Below, piece after piece: positions 41,556 to 50,402 of a stretch of 64,000 bases of DNA. Every line of letters begins with the position of its first letter. The first letter of the stretch is position 1. This DNA is from G963665925 sp963676345 (GTDB lineage: Bacteria > Bacillota > Clostridia > Peptostreptococcales > Acidaminobacteraceae): contig CAXXTS010000002.1 of the NCBI GenBank assembly GCA_963676345.2, positions 496,001 to 560,000 of the forward strand. The letters are read 5' to 3'. Position numbers and translations under genes: made by a program. The notes beneath the pieces are model-generated. The model did not search any database. It was not told the origin of the DNA and saw only the letters and a program-made list of their open reading frames with translations.

Positions 41556-42731
41556 CTAAATATGCTTATTCACCGCATCTGTTAATCTGTCTAGCGCTTC
41601 CTTTAGAACATCACGCGGGCATCCTATATTGAGTCGCATATGTTCTGCACCCTCTTCGCCGAACATCCACCCATTGTTAAGCGCCAGTTGTGCCTCTTGT
41701 GTAACAATCTTTTCAAGCTTTGCTGACCCAAATCCATAGGCCCTGAAGTCCAACCACAACAAGAATGTCGCTTCTGGTTTGGTAAAGCGTACCTTCGGCA
41801 GGTTCACCTTTAAATATGACTGAACAAAATCTACATTGTCTGACAAATAGTGCATTAGCTCTTCTAGCCACGCTTCACCTTCATTATAGGCTGCCATAAC
41901 ACCACTTATGGCAAATGGCGATGGCATAAGATGCATTTTTTCGAGTGCAACAGTGTAACGCGCACGCAGGTCTTCATTTGAAATAATGATGTTAGAAGCA
42001 AAAACACCCGCAATATTGAATGTCTTGCTTGGAGCAGTGCACGTCATTATTTTCGACGATGGATCAGCAAGCCTTGCTGCTGGAATATGTACATGACCTT
42101 CATATACTAAATCTTGATGTATTTCATCAGATATAAGAATGACATCATTTCGACTGCAAATGTCCACGACACGCGTAAGTTCCGCTTCTGTCCAAACTCT
42201 TCCAATAGGGTTATGGGGTGAACAAAAGATCATGATCTTGGTATTGGGGTCCATGGCTTTTTCTTCCAAGTCTTCAAAGTCTATAAAGTACTTGCCATTT
42301 TTTTCAATCAACCTATTGTTGACAACCTTGCGTCCGGCGTCTTCTGTAACACCCATAAATGGATGGTAGACAGGTTGCTGTACAATCACACCATCGCTCG
42401 GTTCTGTAAATGCATTTACAGCAATGGCAATCGCAGGTACAATGCCAGGTGTGAAACGAATCCACTCGGATTCAACTTCCCAGTTGAATCTTCTCTTCAT
42501 CCAACCCGTGACCGCACTAAAATAGTCTGCCTTAGGAAGCACATATCCCAAAATACCATGCGACACGACATCTTGCATAGCGCTTAAAACTGCAGGTGCG
42601 CACTTAAAATCCATATCAGCAACCCAAAGTGGCAGCAAATCCGCATTACCAAAACGGTCTTCAAGGTGATCCCATTTAATGGAATGACTCCCTTTTCGAT
42701 TAATGACTTCGTCAAAATTATAATGTCCCAT
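41556..42731 (-). CDS. patB: PatB/MalY-type cystathionine beta-lyase (PLP, aminotransferase class I/II fold)
   Basis: A 391-residue PLP enzyme that splits cystathionine or cysteine to homocysteine or sulfide, pyruvate and ammonia. The start FDEVINRKGSHSIKWD and PLWVADMDFKCAP are typical of the MalY/PatB group. PLP is held by Lys236 in TAPSKTFNIAG, and CSPHNPIGRVW and ISDEIHQDLVY are the usual aminotransferase-fold motifs. Its start overlaps the cobO stop by one base (TGATG), so it is translationally coupled. Regulatory MalY-like roles cannot be excluded from sequence. Confidence 0.9.
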   Translation of the reverse strand: MGHYNFDEVINRKGSHSIKWDHLEDRFGNADLLPLWVADMDFKCAPAVLSAMQDVVSHGILGYVLPKADYFSAVTGWMKRRFNWEVESEWIRFTPGIVPAIAIAVNAFTEPSDGVIVQQPVYHPFMGVTEDAGRKVVNNRLIEKNGKYFIDFEDLEEKAMDPNTKIMIFCSPHNPIGRVWTEAELTRVVDICSRNDVILISDEIHQDLVYEGHVHIPAARLADPSSKIMTCTAPSKTFNIAGVFASNIIISNEDLRARYTVALEKMHLMPSPFAISGVMAAYNEGEAWLEELMHYLSDNVDFVQSYLKVNLPKVRFTKPEATFLLWLDFRAYGFGSAKLEKIVTQEAQLALNNGWMFGEEGAEHMRLNIGCPRDVLKEALDRLTDAVNKHI

Positions 42732-43246
42732 CAGCAGTCTATCCCCTTTCTTGAAAGCACGCCTTGTGTGTAATAATGTTTCACTTCTTTCATTTCTGTC
42801 ACAAGATCAGCATGTTCAATGAGCAACTCAGGGCAATAGCGTCCAGTCACAATGACTTCAACCTGCTCAGCGCGCCCGTTAATAGCTTCAAGCACCGCTT
42901 CGGGTGTAAGAAACTTCAAATAAGTTGCAATGGTTACTTCATCTAGTATCACCACATCAAAGTCTCCTGAGCGCAGTTTATCAGCGCATGCTTCAAGCCC
43001 CCCTCTTGCAAGCTCGGCATCTTCATCGTCTGGCGCCCTGTCTATGCAGCAATCTTTTCCGTACTGAACAATTTCAATGTTGTCATACACTTTTTCGACA
43101 CCGGTTTCGCTGTACTTCATATTTTTTACAAACTGACCGATGAATACGCGCTTGCCTGCGCAAAGTGCGCGCAGTGCTAGACCAAATGCAGCCGTTGACT
43201 TGCCTTTTCCATCGCCCGTATAAACGTGAAAATATCCTTTTTCCAT
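42731..43246 (-). CDS. cobO: Cob(I)yrinic acid a,c-diamide adenosyltransferase (CobA/CobO/BtuR type)
   Basis: Adds the adenosyl group of ATP to the cobalt of corrinoids, giving adenosylcobalamin precursors. The 171-residue protein has the reversed P-loop-like motif YTGDGKGKSTAAFGLALRA near the start, FGL/ALRALCAGKRVFIGQF after it, and VILDEVTIA as the Walker-B-like part. No other cobalamin gene is in the window, so it may serve salvage. The ATG at 43246 has AGGTGA in front. It sits 10 bp after the cysQ-like gene. Confidence 0.93.
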   Translation of the reverse strand: MEKGYFHVYTGDGKGKSTAAFGLALRALCAGKRVFIGQFVKNMKYSETGVEKVYDNIEIVQYGKDCCIDRAPDDEDAELARGGLEACADKLRSGDFDVVILDEVTIATYLKFLTPEAVLEAINGRAEQVEVIVTGRYCPELLIEHADLVTEMKEVKHYYTQGVLSRKGIDC

Positions 43247-43256
43247 TTTGTCTCAC

Positions 43257-44036
43257 CTACTCGAATTTATTCCTGATGTCATTTAAGATATAAAAGCCTT
43301 TATCATTTACAAGTTTTTTCAAATCATAAAGAATGGGCTCGTCACTCAGCTGATTGAGTATTCCCCCAGCCTCTTCAATAATAACTTCCATTGCGCCAGT
43401 GTCCCAAATCATGGTGCGTCCGCAGTTGTAGTAAACATCAAAGTCACCTTTTGCAATACGGCATCCCTTGAGCGAACTCCCCATATTGGTCACAGAATCG
43501 ATTTTTTCAGCATTGTCCTCAATGTAGGCCATACAGCGTTTTGACTGTCTAGAACGGCTTTGAAGCACCTGTAAATTTTCAGTTCGATCAGAAACATGAA
43601 TTTTGCTCTTCTCACCCGAACAGACGCAATAAGCCCCGTGTCCTTTGACTGCATAGTACATTTCATCAAAAACCGGTGCATAGACTACACCCATAACAAC
43701 AAGCTTTTCGTAGGTCAAAGCAATATTTACAGTAAATTCATCATTGCGTTTGACAAACTCCTTAGTTCCGTCGAGCGGGTCGACAATCCAGCACCACGGA
43801 TGTTTCTCAGCAATAAAATCATCCACCGATTCCTCTGAGAGAATTGGATACTTTGGAAAAGCCTCCTGCAGTCTATCTACAATGATATGATGTGCATTTA
43901 AATCTGCTTCTGTCAGCGGGGAATTATCATCTTTATAATCTACTTCGAATCCTTTGCGGTAAACCTTCATGATAGCACTGCCTGCAGCTCTTGCAGCTTC
44001 GATTGCTATTTCAAGTTCTCGACTTAACTTCATCAT
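43257..44036 (-). CDS. cysQ: 3'(2'),5'-bisphosphate nucleotidase (CysQ-like, inositol monophosphatase family)
   Basis: Mg-dependent phosphatase that converts 3'-phosphoadenosine 5'-phosphate, a by-product of sulfate assimilation and of phosphopantetheine transfer, to AMP. The 259 residues include the family metal sites: LSEESVDD (Glu), WIVDPLDGTKEF (Asp, Asp) and MIWDTGAMEVIIEEAGG (Asp). An inositol monophosphatase role is the main alternative. The gene starts with two ATGs in a row behind AAGGGGGG. It is 17 bp after sbcC and 10 bp before cobO. Confidence 0.87.
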   Translation of the reverse strand: MMKLSRELEIAIEAARAAGSAIMKVYRKGFEVDYKDDNSPLTEADLNAHHIIVDRLQEAFPKYPILSEESVDDFIAEKHPWCWIVDPLDGTKEFVKRNDEFTVNIALTYEKLVVMGVVYAPVFDEMYYAVKGHGAYCVCSGEKSKIHVSDRTENLQVLQSRSRQSKRCMAYIEDNAEKIDSVTNMGSSLKGCRIAKGDFDVYYNCGRTMIWDTGAMEVIIEEAGGILNQLSDEPILYDLKKLVNDKGFYILNDIRNKFE

Positions 44037-44053
44037 CTTGCACCCCCCCTTTA

Positions 44054-47000
44054 CTATGTCACTTCTATTTTAGTTAGAGTCCCCCGTATGCCTGCTTCAG
44101 CAGGTTTTACAATAAGCTTGATTGGAACGCGGTTTTTCAACTCATCCACATGCGAGATAATACCCACGGTTAGCTTCTGCTCAAAAAGCTTTTCAAGTGA
44201 ACTCATCACTGTATCAAGCAATTCACCATCCAGTGTGCCAAACCCTTCATCGAGGAAAAAGAAGTCCAAATTGGTTTTGCCCTTAAGCTGTATTTGAGAA
44301 GAAAGCGCGAGTGAAAGTGAAAGTGCCGTCAGGAAGGTTTCCCCCCCAGACAGGGTTTTCGTGTCCCTTTTTACACCCCCGTTGTAATGGTCGCATATTA
44401 TGAAATTACCCTTCGTGTCCAGCTCTAAACTATAGCGGTGGTTTGTAATGTCCATCAATCTTTCAGACGCATCTAGCGCAATGTATTTCAAATGGGTCAG
44501 CGCAACAAACTCAACGAATTTATTGCCTCGCACCAAGTCCATTAGGTCTGATACGACGTCTTGGGCACGCTCAAATTTATGGTAGCGTTTTAGTGTATCA
44601 GCATGGGCTTTCATATCTGCTTCAACCTGATTAAACCGTTCTTGAAGCATGGTCTTTCTTTCCGATGCTTCTGCCAGGTCTGATTTGATACTTTCATATA
44701 CTTCTTGAAGACGCGTCCACTCCGCTTGGCTAATGGTCCTGTCGCCCTTTTCTCTTTCCAGTTCTTGAACACGATCCTTGAGAATATTCATCTGGTTCTC
44801 ATATGTTTTTAAATGTGTCTGAATGCGCTCGAGCTCATCTTCTGAAATGTGTGCTTCCAGTAGATCTTCGGTTGCATTAAAACCACTGGATTTTAAAATA
44901 CCATCGTATTTATGCTTTGCATCTGTATACTGAATTCTAATTTGTTCAGTCCTGCCATGAACTGCCTCAAACTCAGATTTCGTACTTCTATAAGCGCCCT
45001 CGGCCTTTTTATAAGCTTCCGATAAGACCTGATTTGTCTTTTCGAGCTTTTCAATATTCTGGTTGAGTGTACTCAAGACTTCAAGGACTGACTTTTCCCC
45101 TGTGACTCTTTCAACCTGCTCCTCAAGCGCTTCTATACGGTCTTTAAGACCGCTGCCTTTTTCCACAACTTTTTCCGCTTTGATCATTAAGTCACTGTAC
45201 TGGTCTCTTGCACGTCGTTCGCCCTCACGCTCCTGCTTCAAACGTTGGTTCAGGTCACTTTCTTCTGTTTCCAATCTCTGACGCACTTCATCTTTCTCTT
45301 TAATACGTTCATAACGCTTTGAGAAAGATACTTCCTCTCTTGAAATTCCATAGCGCACATCAATAGCCTCATTTTCAGCTTTGATCTCTTCAAGCTGCCT
45401 AGTTCCTAGGTTTAGCTTTGTCTTGAGTGTCGTAATTTCACTGTTTTCACGCTCCAAAACGCCACGCGCCTTTTCCACCTCGTCTTTAAGCGATTTTAAT
45501 GCGCTCTGCTTAAGCGCCATGTCTTTTTCATATGCTTCAATATGATTTTTGGTCTTGTCCAGTGCCTCACAGAGTGTTTCTATTTCTATTTCAAGTTCAC
45601 TGCGCTTCGTTTGAGAAAAATCTGCAAAGGCCTCCAGCTGTTTTTCAATACGCATTAAGTTTTCTAGTAGCCCCTCAGTTTCAAGACGGCTTCGTTCATA
45701 GGTCAGTTCTGCCGTTCTAAGCTGGTCAGATGCGGTATTGGCATCTGCGACTTCGTGGTCGTGTCCATGACCGCTATAGATATGTGGATGGCTGTGACTT
45801 CCACAAAGGGGACAGTCATCACCTGCCTTTAATGTTTGTGACAGCTCAACGAGCACCCTGTCTTGCCAATAGGCGATTATGGCTTCTTGTTTTTTCTCAT
45901 AGTCTGCACGGGTCTGTTCAAAAGTTTTATGTAGCCTATTTGTTTTTTCTTGGCTTAATTGAAGCTGACTGTGCAAATTCTTTTTTTCATCTTCAAGCTT
46001 TTTCTTTTCATTAAGTTTTGCTGTGTAGTCACTTAAAGCATGACGCTTGTTTGCGATGGCCTGGTCGATTTCTGCCTTTTTCAGGTTGGTGTTTTTTATA
46101 TGATCGCGCAAGATTTCCAGAGACTCTTCCGTATGGACAATGCTCTTATTTTTTTCTGAATGGTCTGCGCCGATTTTTTTAAGCAATGCGCTTCGCTTAT
46201 TCAGTTCTGTAGTCACTTTTTCATTTTCTTCTGTCAGCTTCTTTACAAGAGCCAGATTACGCCTGTATTTCTCTTCCTCCTGTAAGCCCCTCGAAACCGC
46301 TTCACGCTCCTGCTGGTCTGTTGTATTTTCAAGCTTACGCTTATGATATTCTTCAAGTTTCTTTTCGTATTCTATTGTCTTTTTCTCACTGGATAAGAGC
46401 ACTTCTTTTAATGCTGATAATTCCTTTTGTATACTTTTATAGTTGGCAATCAGCGCATTACGTTCTTTTGTAAGCTGCTGCGCATTTTCAAAGGCTATTC
46501 TTGCCTGTTCGGCTTCTGTTTTCTTTATGGTCAACAATTCTTTTTCATGGCTATAGGTCTTTGTAAACTGGTCATACTCTGCTTGGCTTTTTTCAAAGAT
46601 GTCTTTCTGTGCTTTCTGAAGATCCTTTAAGTCGGCTTCTTTTAGTAGGAGCTTTCTTTGCTCAGCTTCCAGCTCAGAAAACTGTTTATAATAGGCCCAG
46701 ACTTTTTGTGCCAAAACACCTTGTTTGAGTGTTTGTCTCATTCTTTGTATGTCTGATTCACTTTCAATCAGCTTATCTATTTGGGCGCTATTCTCTTCAA
46801 TCGATGCAATGAGTTTGTAAATACGCTCGCCGTCCCTAGCGTTTTTTTCAGCTTCCTTGAACTTTTTTTCAAGCGCTTTATAGGCCTCTATAGCCATTTT
46901 GAGTTCTGATTTTTGCTGTTCAAAATAAGCAGGCGACAAATCTTTAAACCGCTTCATTTCGCCTTCCATTTGAAGCATATTTTCTTTTAGATAATCTCCC

Positions 47001-47578
47001 CTGACCTTAATTTTAGCCTGAAGATGACTGCCAAAAGCTTTAAGGTCAAGAAGTCTTTCAAGCATATCGCGGCGTTCTTTTCCTTCTAAAGTCAAGAATT
47101 CACTAAAGCGTCCTTGAGGCAATACAACTGACCGCATGAAGTCTTCCCGTCTTAGCCCAATGAGCGCTTCTATCTGATGGGTTACTTCACTTGTTTTATC
47201 CCAAACACCGTGAAGTACCCCGTCTTTATCCAATAGCTGGAGTCTTGAAGCGCTTGTCGACACACCGGTCTTGGTACGCTTAAACTTTCTTTCCACACGT
47301 ACTTCTCGGTATCCTTCTTCTGTCTCAAGGCCAAACTGATAGCTCATCGACGCTGTATCTACTGCGGTGTTTATAAATTCACTGGTGCTTCTCGGTATGC
47401 CCTTTTGGCCTTTATGGCCATAAAGACTGAGTATCATTGCGTCTAGAATGGTGGACTTGCCACACCCAGTAGGGCCAAAGATACCGAAGAGCCCCCGTCC
47501 TGTAAGCTTGTCAAAATCAATTGTCTGTTTCTCTATATAACTGTTCAACCCACTGATCGTTAGCTGTATCGGTTTCAT
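44054..47578 (-). CDS. sbcC: Exonuclease subunit SbcC (Rad50-like SMC ATPase)
   Basis: ATPase arm of the SbcCD nuclease, which opens DNA hairpins and trims blocked ends. The 1174-residue protein has the N-terminal Walker A (FGPTGCGKSTILDAM), two long coiled coils and, between them, a zinc hook with Cys589 and Cys592 (DDCPLCGSHSHP). The C-terminal lobe has the ABC signature TLSGGETFLTALSLSLALS and Walker B FFFLDEGFGTLD. After the hook comes a short His-rich run (HSHPHIYSGHGHDHE), more than I would expect. The ATG at 47578 has GAGGTGG before it; an ATG at 47593 lies before that site and was rejected. It overlaps sbcD by 62 bp. Confidence 0.95.
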   Translation of the reverse strand: MKPIQLTISGLNSYIEKQTIDFDKLTGRGLFGIFGPTGCGKSTILDAMILSLYGHKGQKGIPRSTSEFINTAVDTASMSYQFGLETEEGYREVRVERKFKRTKTGVSTSASRLQLLDKDGVLHGVWDKTSEVTHQIEALIGLRREDFMRSVVLPQGRFSEFLTLEGKERRDMLERLLDLKAFGSHLQAKIKVRGDYLKENMLQMEGEMKRFKDLSPAYFEQQKSELKMAIEAYKALEKKFKEAEKNARDGERIYKLIASIEENSAQIDKLIESESDIQRMRQTLKQGVLAQKVWAYYKQFSELEAEQRKLLLKEADLKDLQKAQKDIFEKSQAEYDQFTKTYSHEKELLTIKKTEAEQARIAFENAQQLTKERNALIANYKSIQKELSALKEVLLSSEKKTIEYEKKLEEYHKRKLENTTDQQEREAVSRGLQEEEKYRRNLALVKKLTEENEKVTTELNKRSALLKKIGADHSEKNKSIVHTEESLEILRDHIKNTNLKKAEIDQAIANKRHALSDYTAKLNEKKKLEDEKKNLHSQLQLSQEKTNRLHKTFEQTRADYEKKQEAIIAYWQDRVLVELSQTLKAGDDCPLCGSHSHPHIYSGHGHDHEVADANTASDQLRTAELTYERSRLETEGLLENLMRIEKQLEAFADFSQTKRSELEIEIETLCEALDKTKNHIEAYEKDMALKQSALKSLKDEVEKARGVLERENSEITTLKTKLNLGTRQLEEIKAENEAIDVRYGISREEVSFSKRYERIKEKDEVRQRLETEESDLNQRLKQEREGERRARDQYSDLMIKAEKVVEKGSGLKDRIEALEEQVERVTGEKSVLEVLSTLNQNIEKLEKTNQVLSEAYKKAEGAYRSTKSEFEAVHGRTEQIRIQYTDAKHKYDGILKSSGFNATEDLLEAHISEDELERIQTHLKTYENQMNILKDRVQELEREKGDRTISQAEWTRLQEVYESIKSDLAEASERKTMLQERFNQVEADMKAHADTLKRYHKFERAQDVVSDLMDLVRGNKFVEFVALTHLKYIALDASERLMDITNHRYSLELDTKGNFIICDHYNGGVKRDTKTLSGGETFLTALSLSLALSSQIQLKGKTNLDFFFLDEGFGTLDGELLDTVMSSLEKLFEQKLTVGIISHVDELKNRVPIKLIVKPAEAGIRGTLTKIEVT

Positions 47579-48773
47579 TGTCCACCTCTTCATTCAATAT
47601 ACTGCTTAGAAGCATTAAAACATCTTCACCTGGCTGTGTACCACGAGACTGTTCGTAATATGTACAAAACAAATGTTCAAAGCTCTTTTCTTCTTCTGGC
47701 GCACTGGAAACCTGCTCTTTTCTTTCAATGATGGGCATGATGCTGAGCAGGTCAGGTCTGAGTTCTTTCAGAGCTTTAATATCTGACTGTGCAATGACTT
47801 CTTGCGTTACAATCTCTAAATAGACCCAAACACTGCGTTCCTTTTCAGCCTCACATTTTTCAAAAGCCTCAGCGACCCCCTGACACCGCCACACCTCTAT
47901 TGGTTTTTTCAAAGAAAGCATGACTTCTCGGGTTTCAAGCGACTCTGGCGTTTTCTCTAATATATGAACAGACTTGGAATAGGCACGCTCACTTCTGCTG
48001 TACTGAAGTGGCGACCCCGAATAGCGTGTTGGTATGGGGGCATGCTTTACCTGCTGCGCCCTATGTAAGTGTCCAAGCGCCATATAGTCAGCTTTTTTGG
48101 GTAAGTCATTCGGGTCCACAACAAGTGTGCCGCCTATTTGTATAGGCCGCTCTGACTCTGTGGTTTGACCGCCCATGACAAAAATGTGACTTACGGCAAT
48201 GTTAAAGGTGTCCTCTACAAAATGCGCATCCATTTTTGAAAAAATATGGCCCAGCCTTTTTGAGTAGCTTGCCTGTTTTAAAATTTCATCATCTGACCCT
48301 TCAAGCACCTCTCCGAGCCTACGCTCAGAGGGATAAGGCAGCAGACCCAACCTTGCTCGCTCCCCAGCTATTTCAATTTCGTATACATTGTCTCCAAGCC
48401 ATCGAATGGTGTGTGCGCCAAAGGCTCCGCTAACCCCCTCCATTTTCGGATGACCAGCAAGCAAAATAGCATGTTCATTGGCTAGGGGCCAAGCAGCCTG
48501 AATACGGTCGGGACTATCATGGTTTCCCGCAATTGCAACAACAGGCCTTTTGCCCTCATTTGATAACTTTTTTAAATATTCATAATAAAGCTTTTCTGCT
48601 TGAGCTGGCGGGTTACTAGTATCAAACACGTCCCCTGCAATGACAATCATATCTATATTTTGTGTATCGCATATTTCACAGAGTTCTTGCAAAAAATAGC
48701 CTTGTTCCTCCAGACGGCTGAATCCTTCTAAGTGTTTTCCAAGATGCCAGTCTGAGGTATGGAGTATTCTCAT
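47517..48773 (-). CDS. sbcD: Exonuclease subunit SbcD (Mre11-like nuclease)
   Basis: Metallophosphoesterase nuclease subunit of SbcCD; 418 residues. The five phosphoesterase motifs are visible: HTSDWHLGKHL, IAGDVFDTSNPP, AIAGNHDSPDR, AVSHIFVMGG and ALGHLHRAQQ. The C-terminal part (about 290-418) is the cap and SbcC-binding region. I use the ATG at 48773 (AAGGAG upstream); the frame is open to 48803 but the earlier ATG lacks a ribosome site. It is the first gene of sbcD-sbcC-cysQ-cobO-patB. Confidence 0.95.
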   Translation of the reverse strand: MRILHTSDWHLGKHLEGFSRLEEQGYFLQELCEICDTQNIDMIVIAGDVFDTSNPPAQAEKLYYEYLKKLSNEGKRPVVAIAGNHDSPDRIQAAWPLANEHAILLAGHPKMEGVSGAFGAHTIRWLGDNVYEIEIAGERARLGLLPYPSERRLGEVLEGSDDEILKQASYSKRLGHIFSKMDAHFVEDTFNIAVSHIFVMGGQTTESERPIQIGGTLVVDPNDLPKKADYMALGHLHRAQQVKHAPIPTRYSGSPLQYSRSERAYSKSVHILEKTPESLETREVMLSLKKPIEVWRCQGVAEAFEKCEAEKERSVWVYLEIVTQEVIAQSDIKALKELRPDLLSIMPIIERKEQVSSAPEEEKSFEHLFCTYYEQSRGTQPGEDVLMLLSSILNEEVDNETDTANDQWVEQLYRETDN

Positions 48774-48806
48774 AGTGCCTTTCTCCTTTATCAATAAATA
48801 CATAAA

Positions 48807-48837
48807 AGCTGGTGCATATTTCCCACATGCACCAGCT
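48807..48837 (-). terminator. Terminator after the lipoprotein gene
   Basis: A perfect 11-bp stem (48807-48817 with 48827-48837), 9-nt loop, then a T-rich minus-strand tail (TTTATGTATTTATT). It is 5 bp beyond the lipoprotein stop and separates it from sbcD. Confidence 0.85.
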
Positions 48838-48841
48838 CCAT

Positions 48842-50308
48842 TTACTCTTCAATCCAAGTTTCTATTTCATTATTTGGAATCAGGAGCTCAGTTGCATCTG
48901 AACCTGTGTCCTTCCTTTGTGTATAAATTACAATGCCCTCTGTCGTCTGATAGGCATTTTCAAAATTCTCTTCAAGTCCTTTAAATCCCAGTCCCTCAGG
49001 GGCGGCAAATGCATTCACATCTGCAAGAAGGTGTACTACAGACTCTTCTTCTGTTGGAAGTAAATCTACTAACTTTAGAAGCTGCCCGCTTTCAAGATCA
49101 TAGGTCATGGCTTTAATATCCCGCATGGACAAACGCGGAAACCGCGGATGAACCAAATTCATGGTAATAATTACGGAGTACCTTTCTTCATCCAGATAGG
49201 CAACCTCATAACTTTGCAGGATTTTCCACTCTTTCATTTCTGGTGCTTCATAAACTTGTATCAGCTTTCGAACTTCTTCTTCTATTGACAAGTTGATATC
49301 CGAACTTTTTGTTAGACCCGTCAACTCTGGGTATACGTGCCCCCCTGAAATCTCACGCTCATTAAGTGCAATTTGAGACGCTTCAAATCCAGTTTCATAA
49401 AATTGAATGAATGTGTCCAGTATACCTGGAGTTACCGTGCTTTCTACATGCCACATACTCATATAGCGCTGAGTCATTTTTTCAAGTTCTGTTCCCGGAT
49501 AAAACTGATTCACATCGGAAAAGCTCTGCCAAAGCGGACGGGAATCTGAATCTGCCGTCTCACTAAAATTAAGATCACTTCCAAAATACAGCCTGCGCAG
49601 CCAGTCTCTACGCGCGTGAACCTTAGCTCTTACCATGCTATTTGGAAAATCTTTTAAGTATGTATCATGTGCTACAATCAGCTGGGCAATATGATTCAGT
49701 CCGTCGAGTGTTTTATCTTGTGTATGTGTCTTTAAGATCATGGCTTCCAGCTCTATATATGACTTAATGTCTTCACCAATTTCATTTCCATAGGTCTTAA
49801 GCAGATTCTCAAAGTCTACCGTTACAACATAAATATTTGACTCCAGCTCAATACTGAGTCCATTGCCATAAAGCCTAGCAGCGGTTTCGTAAAGTGCTTC
49901 ATTTCCAAGCGCCTCAATAGCTTGGAGCGTCACGACTGGGTCCGCAATTTCCTTCAAGCTTGCTTGATAGCTCTTATCCAGCAGGCGTGCATCTTCATGT
50001 CCAGCAAAAGCATAAAGGGCATCGAGGTAGTAGACAAGGGCCTGATTGGCTGCTTCAATCCCCAAATTACTCATATGCTTTTTCAAAAATGCATCCAGTT
50101 CCTTTGGCTCTACGGAGTCTTGCACCAGTGTTTCAAATGCTTCTAAAACTGCACCTTCATCTTGAATTGCAGGTGTTGTATTTTGCTGTTCTTCTATGTT
50201 TACTTCTATATTAGGCTGCTCTTCTGGGACAACAGGCGGCTGCTCAGCCGTAGGTGTGCATCCTGTTAATATGCCCAGGAGAACAAGACAAATCCATTTC
50301 TTTTTCAT
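48842..50308 (-). CDS. Exported lipoprotein of unknown function
   Basis: A 488-residue protein. The N-terminus MKKKWICLVLLGILTGC is a lipoprotein signal with lipobox LTGC, so Cys17 would be lipidated and the protein tethered to the outer face of the membrane. A Pro/Glu-rich linker (about 18-45) follows. The rest is a mixed helical domain (about 50-230) and a C-terminal domain (about 280-488) with strand patterns such as RYSVIITMNLVHPRFPRLSMRD and GIVIYTQRKDTGSDATELLI. This resembles uncharacterised DUF3298/RsiV-like secreted domains, but I am not sure. The ATG at 50308 has GGAGG at 5 nt. It is 94 bp after addA. Confidence 0.8.
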   Translation of the reverse strand: MKKKWICLVLLGILTGCTPTAEQPPVVPEEQPNIEVNIEEQQNTTPAIQDEGAVLEAFETLVQDSVEPKELDAFLKKHMSNLGIEAANQALVYYLDALYAFAGHEDARLLDKSYQASLKEIADPVVTLQAIEALGNEALYETAARLYGNGLSIELESNIYVVTVDFENLLKTYGNEIGEDIKSYIELEAMILKTHTQDKTLDGLNHIAQLIVAHDTYLKDFPNSMVRAKVHARRDWLRRLYFGSDLNFSETADSDSRPLWQSFSDVNQFYPGTELEKMTQRYMSMWHVESTVTPGILDTFIQFYETGFEASQIALNEREISGGHVYPELTGLTKSSDINLSIEEEVRKLIQVYEAPEMKEWKILQSYEVAYLDEERYSVIITMNLVHPRFPRLSMRDIKAMTYDLESGQLLKLVDLLPTEEESVVHLLADVNAFAAPEGLGFKGLEENFENAYQTTEGIVIYTQRKDTGSDATELLIPNNEIETWIEE

Positions 50309-50402
50309 GACGTCCTCCATTGACATCCATACTTCACCATCACATATACAGTATAACAGGCATTTGTGATTCTTCTGAGTATAAATTCAATTTCGCCAAA
50401 AT

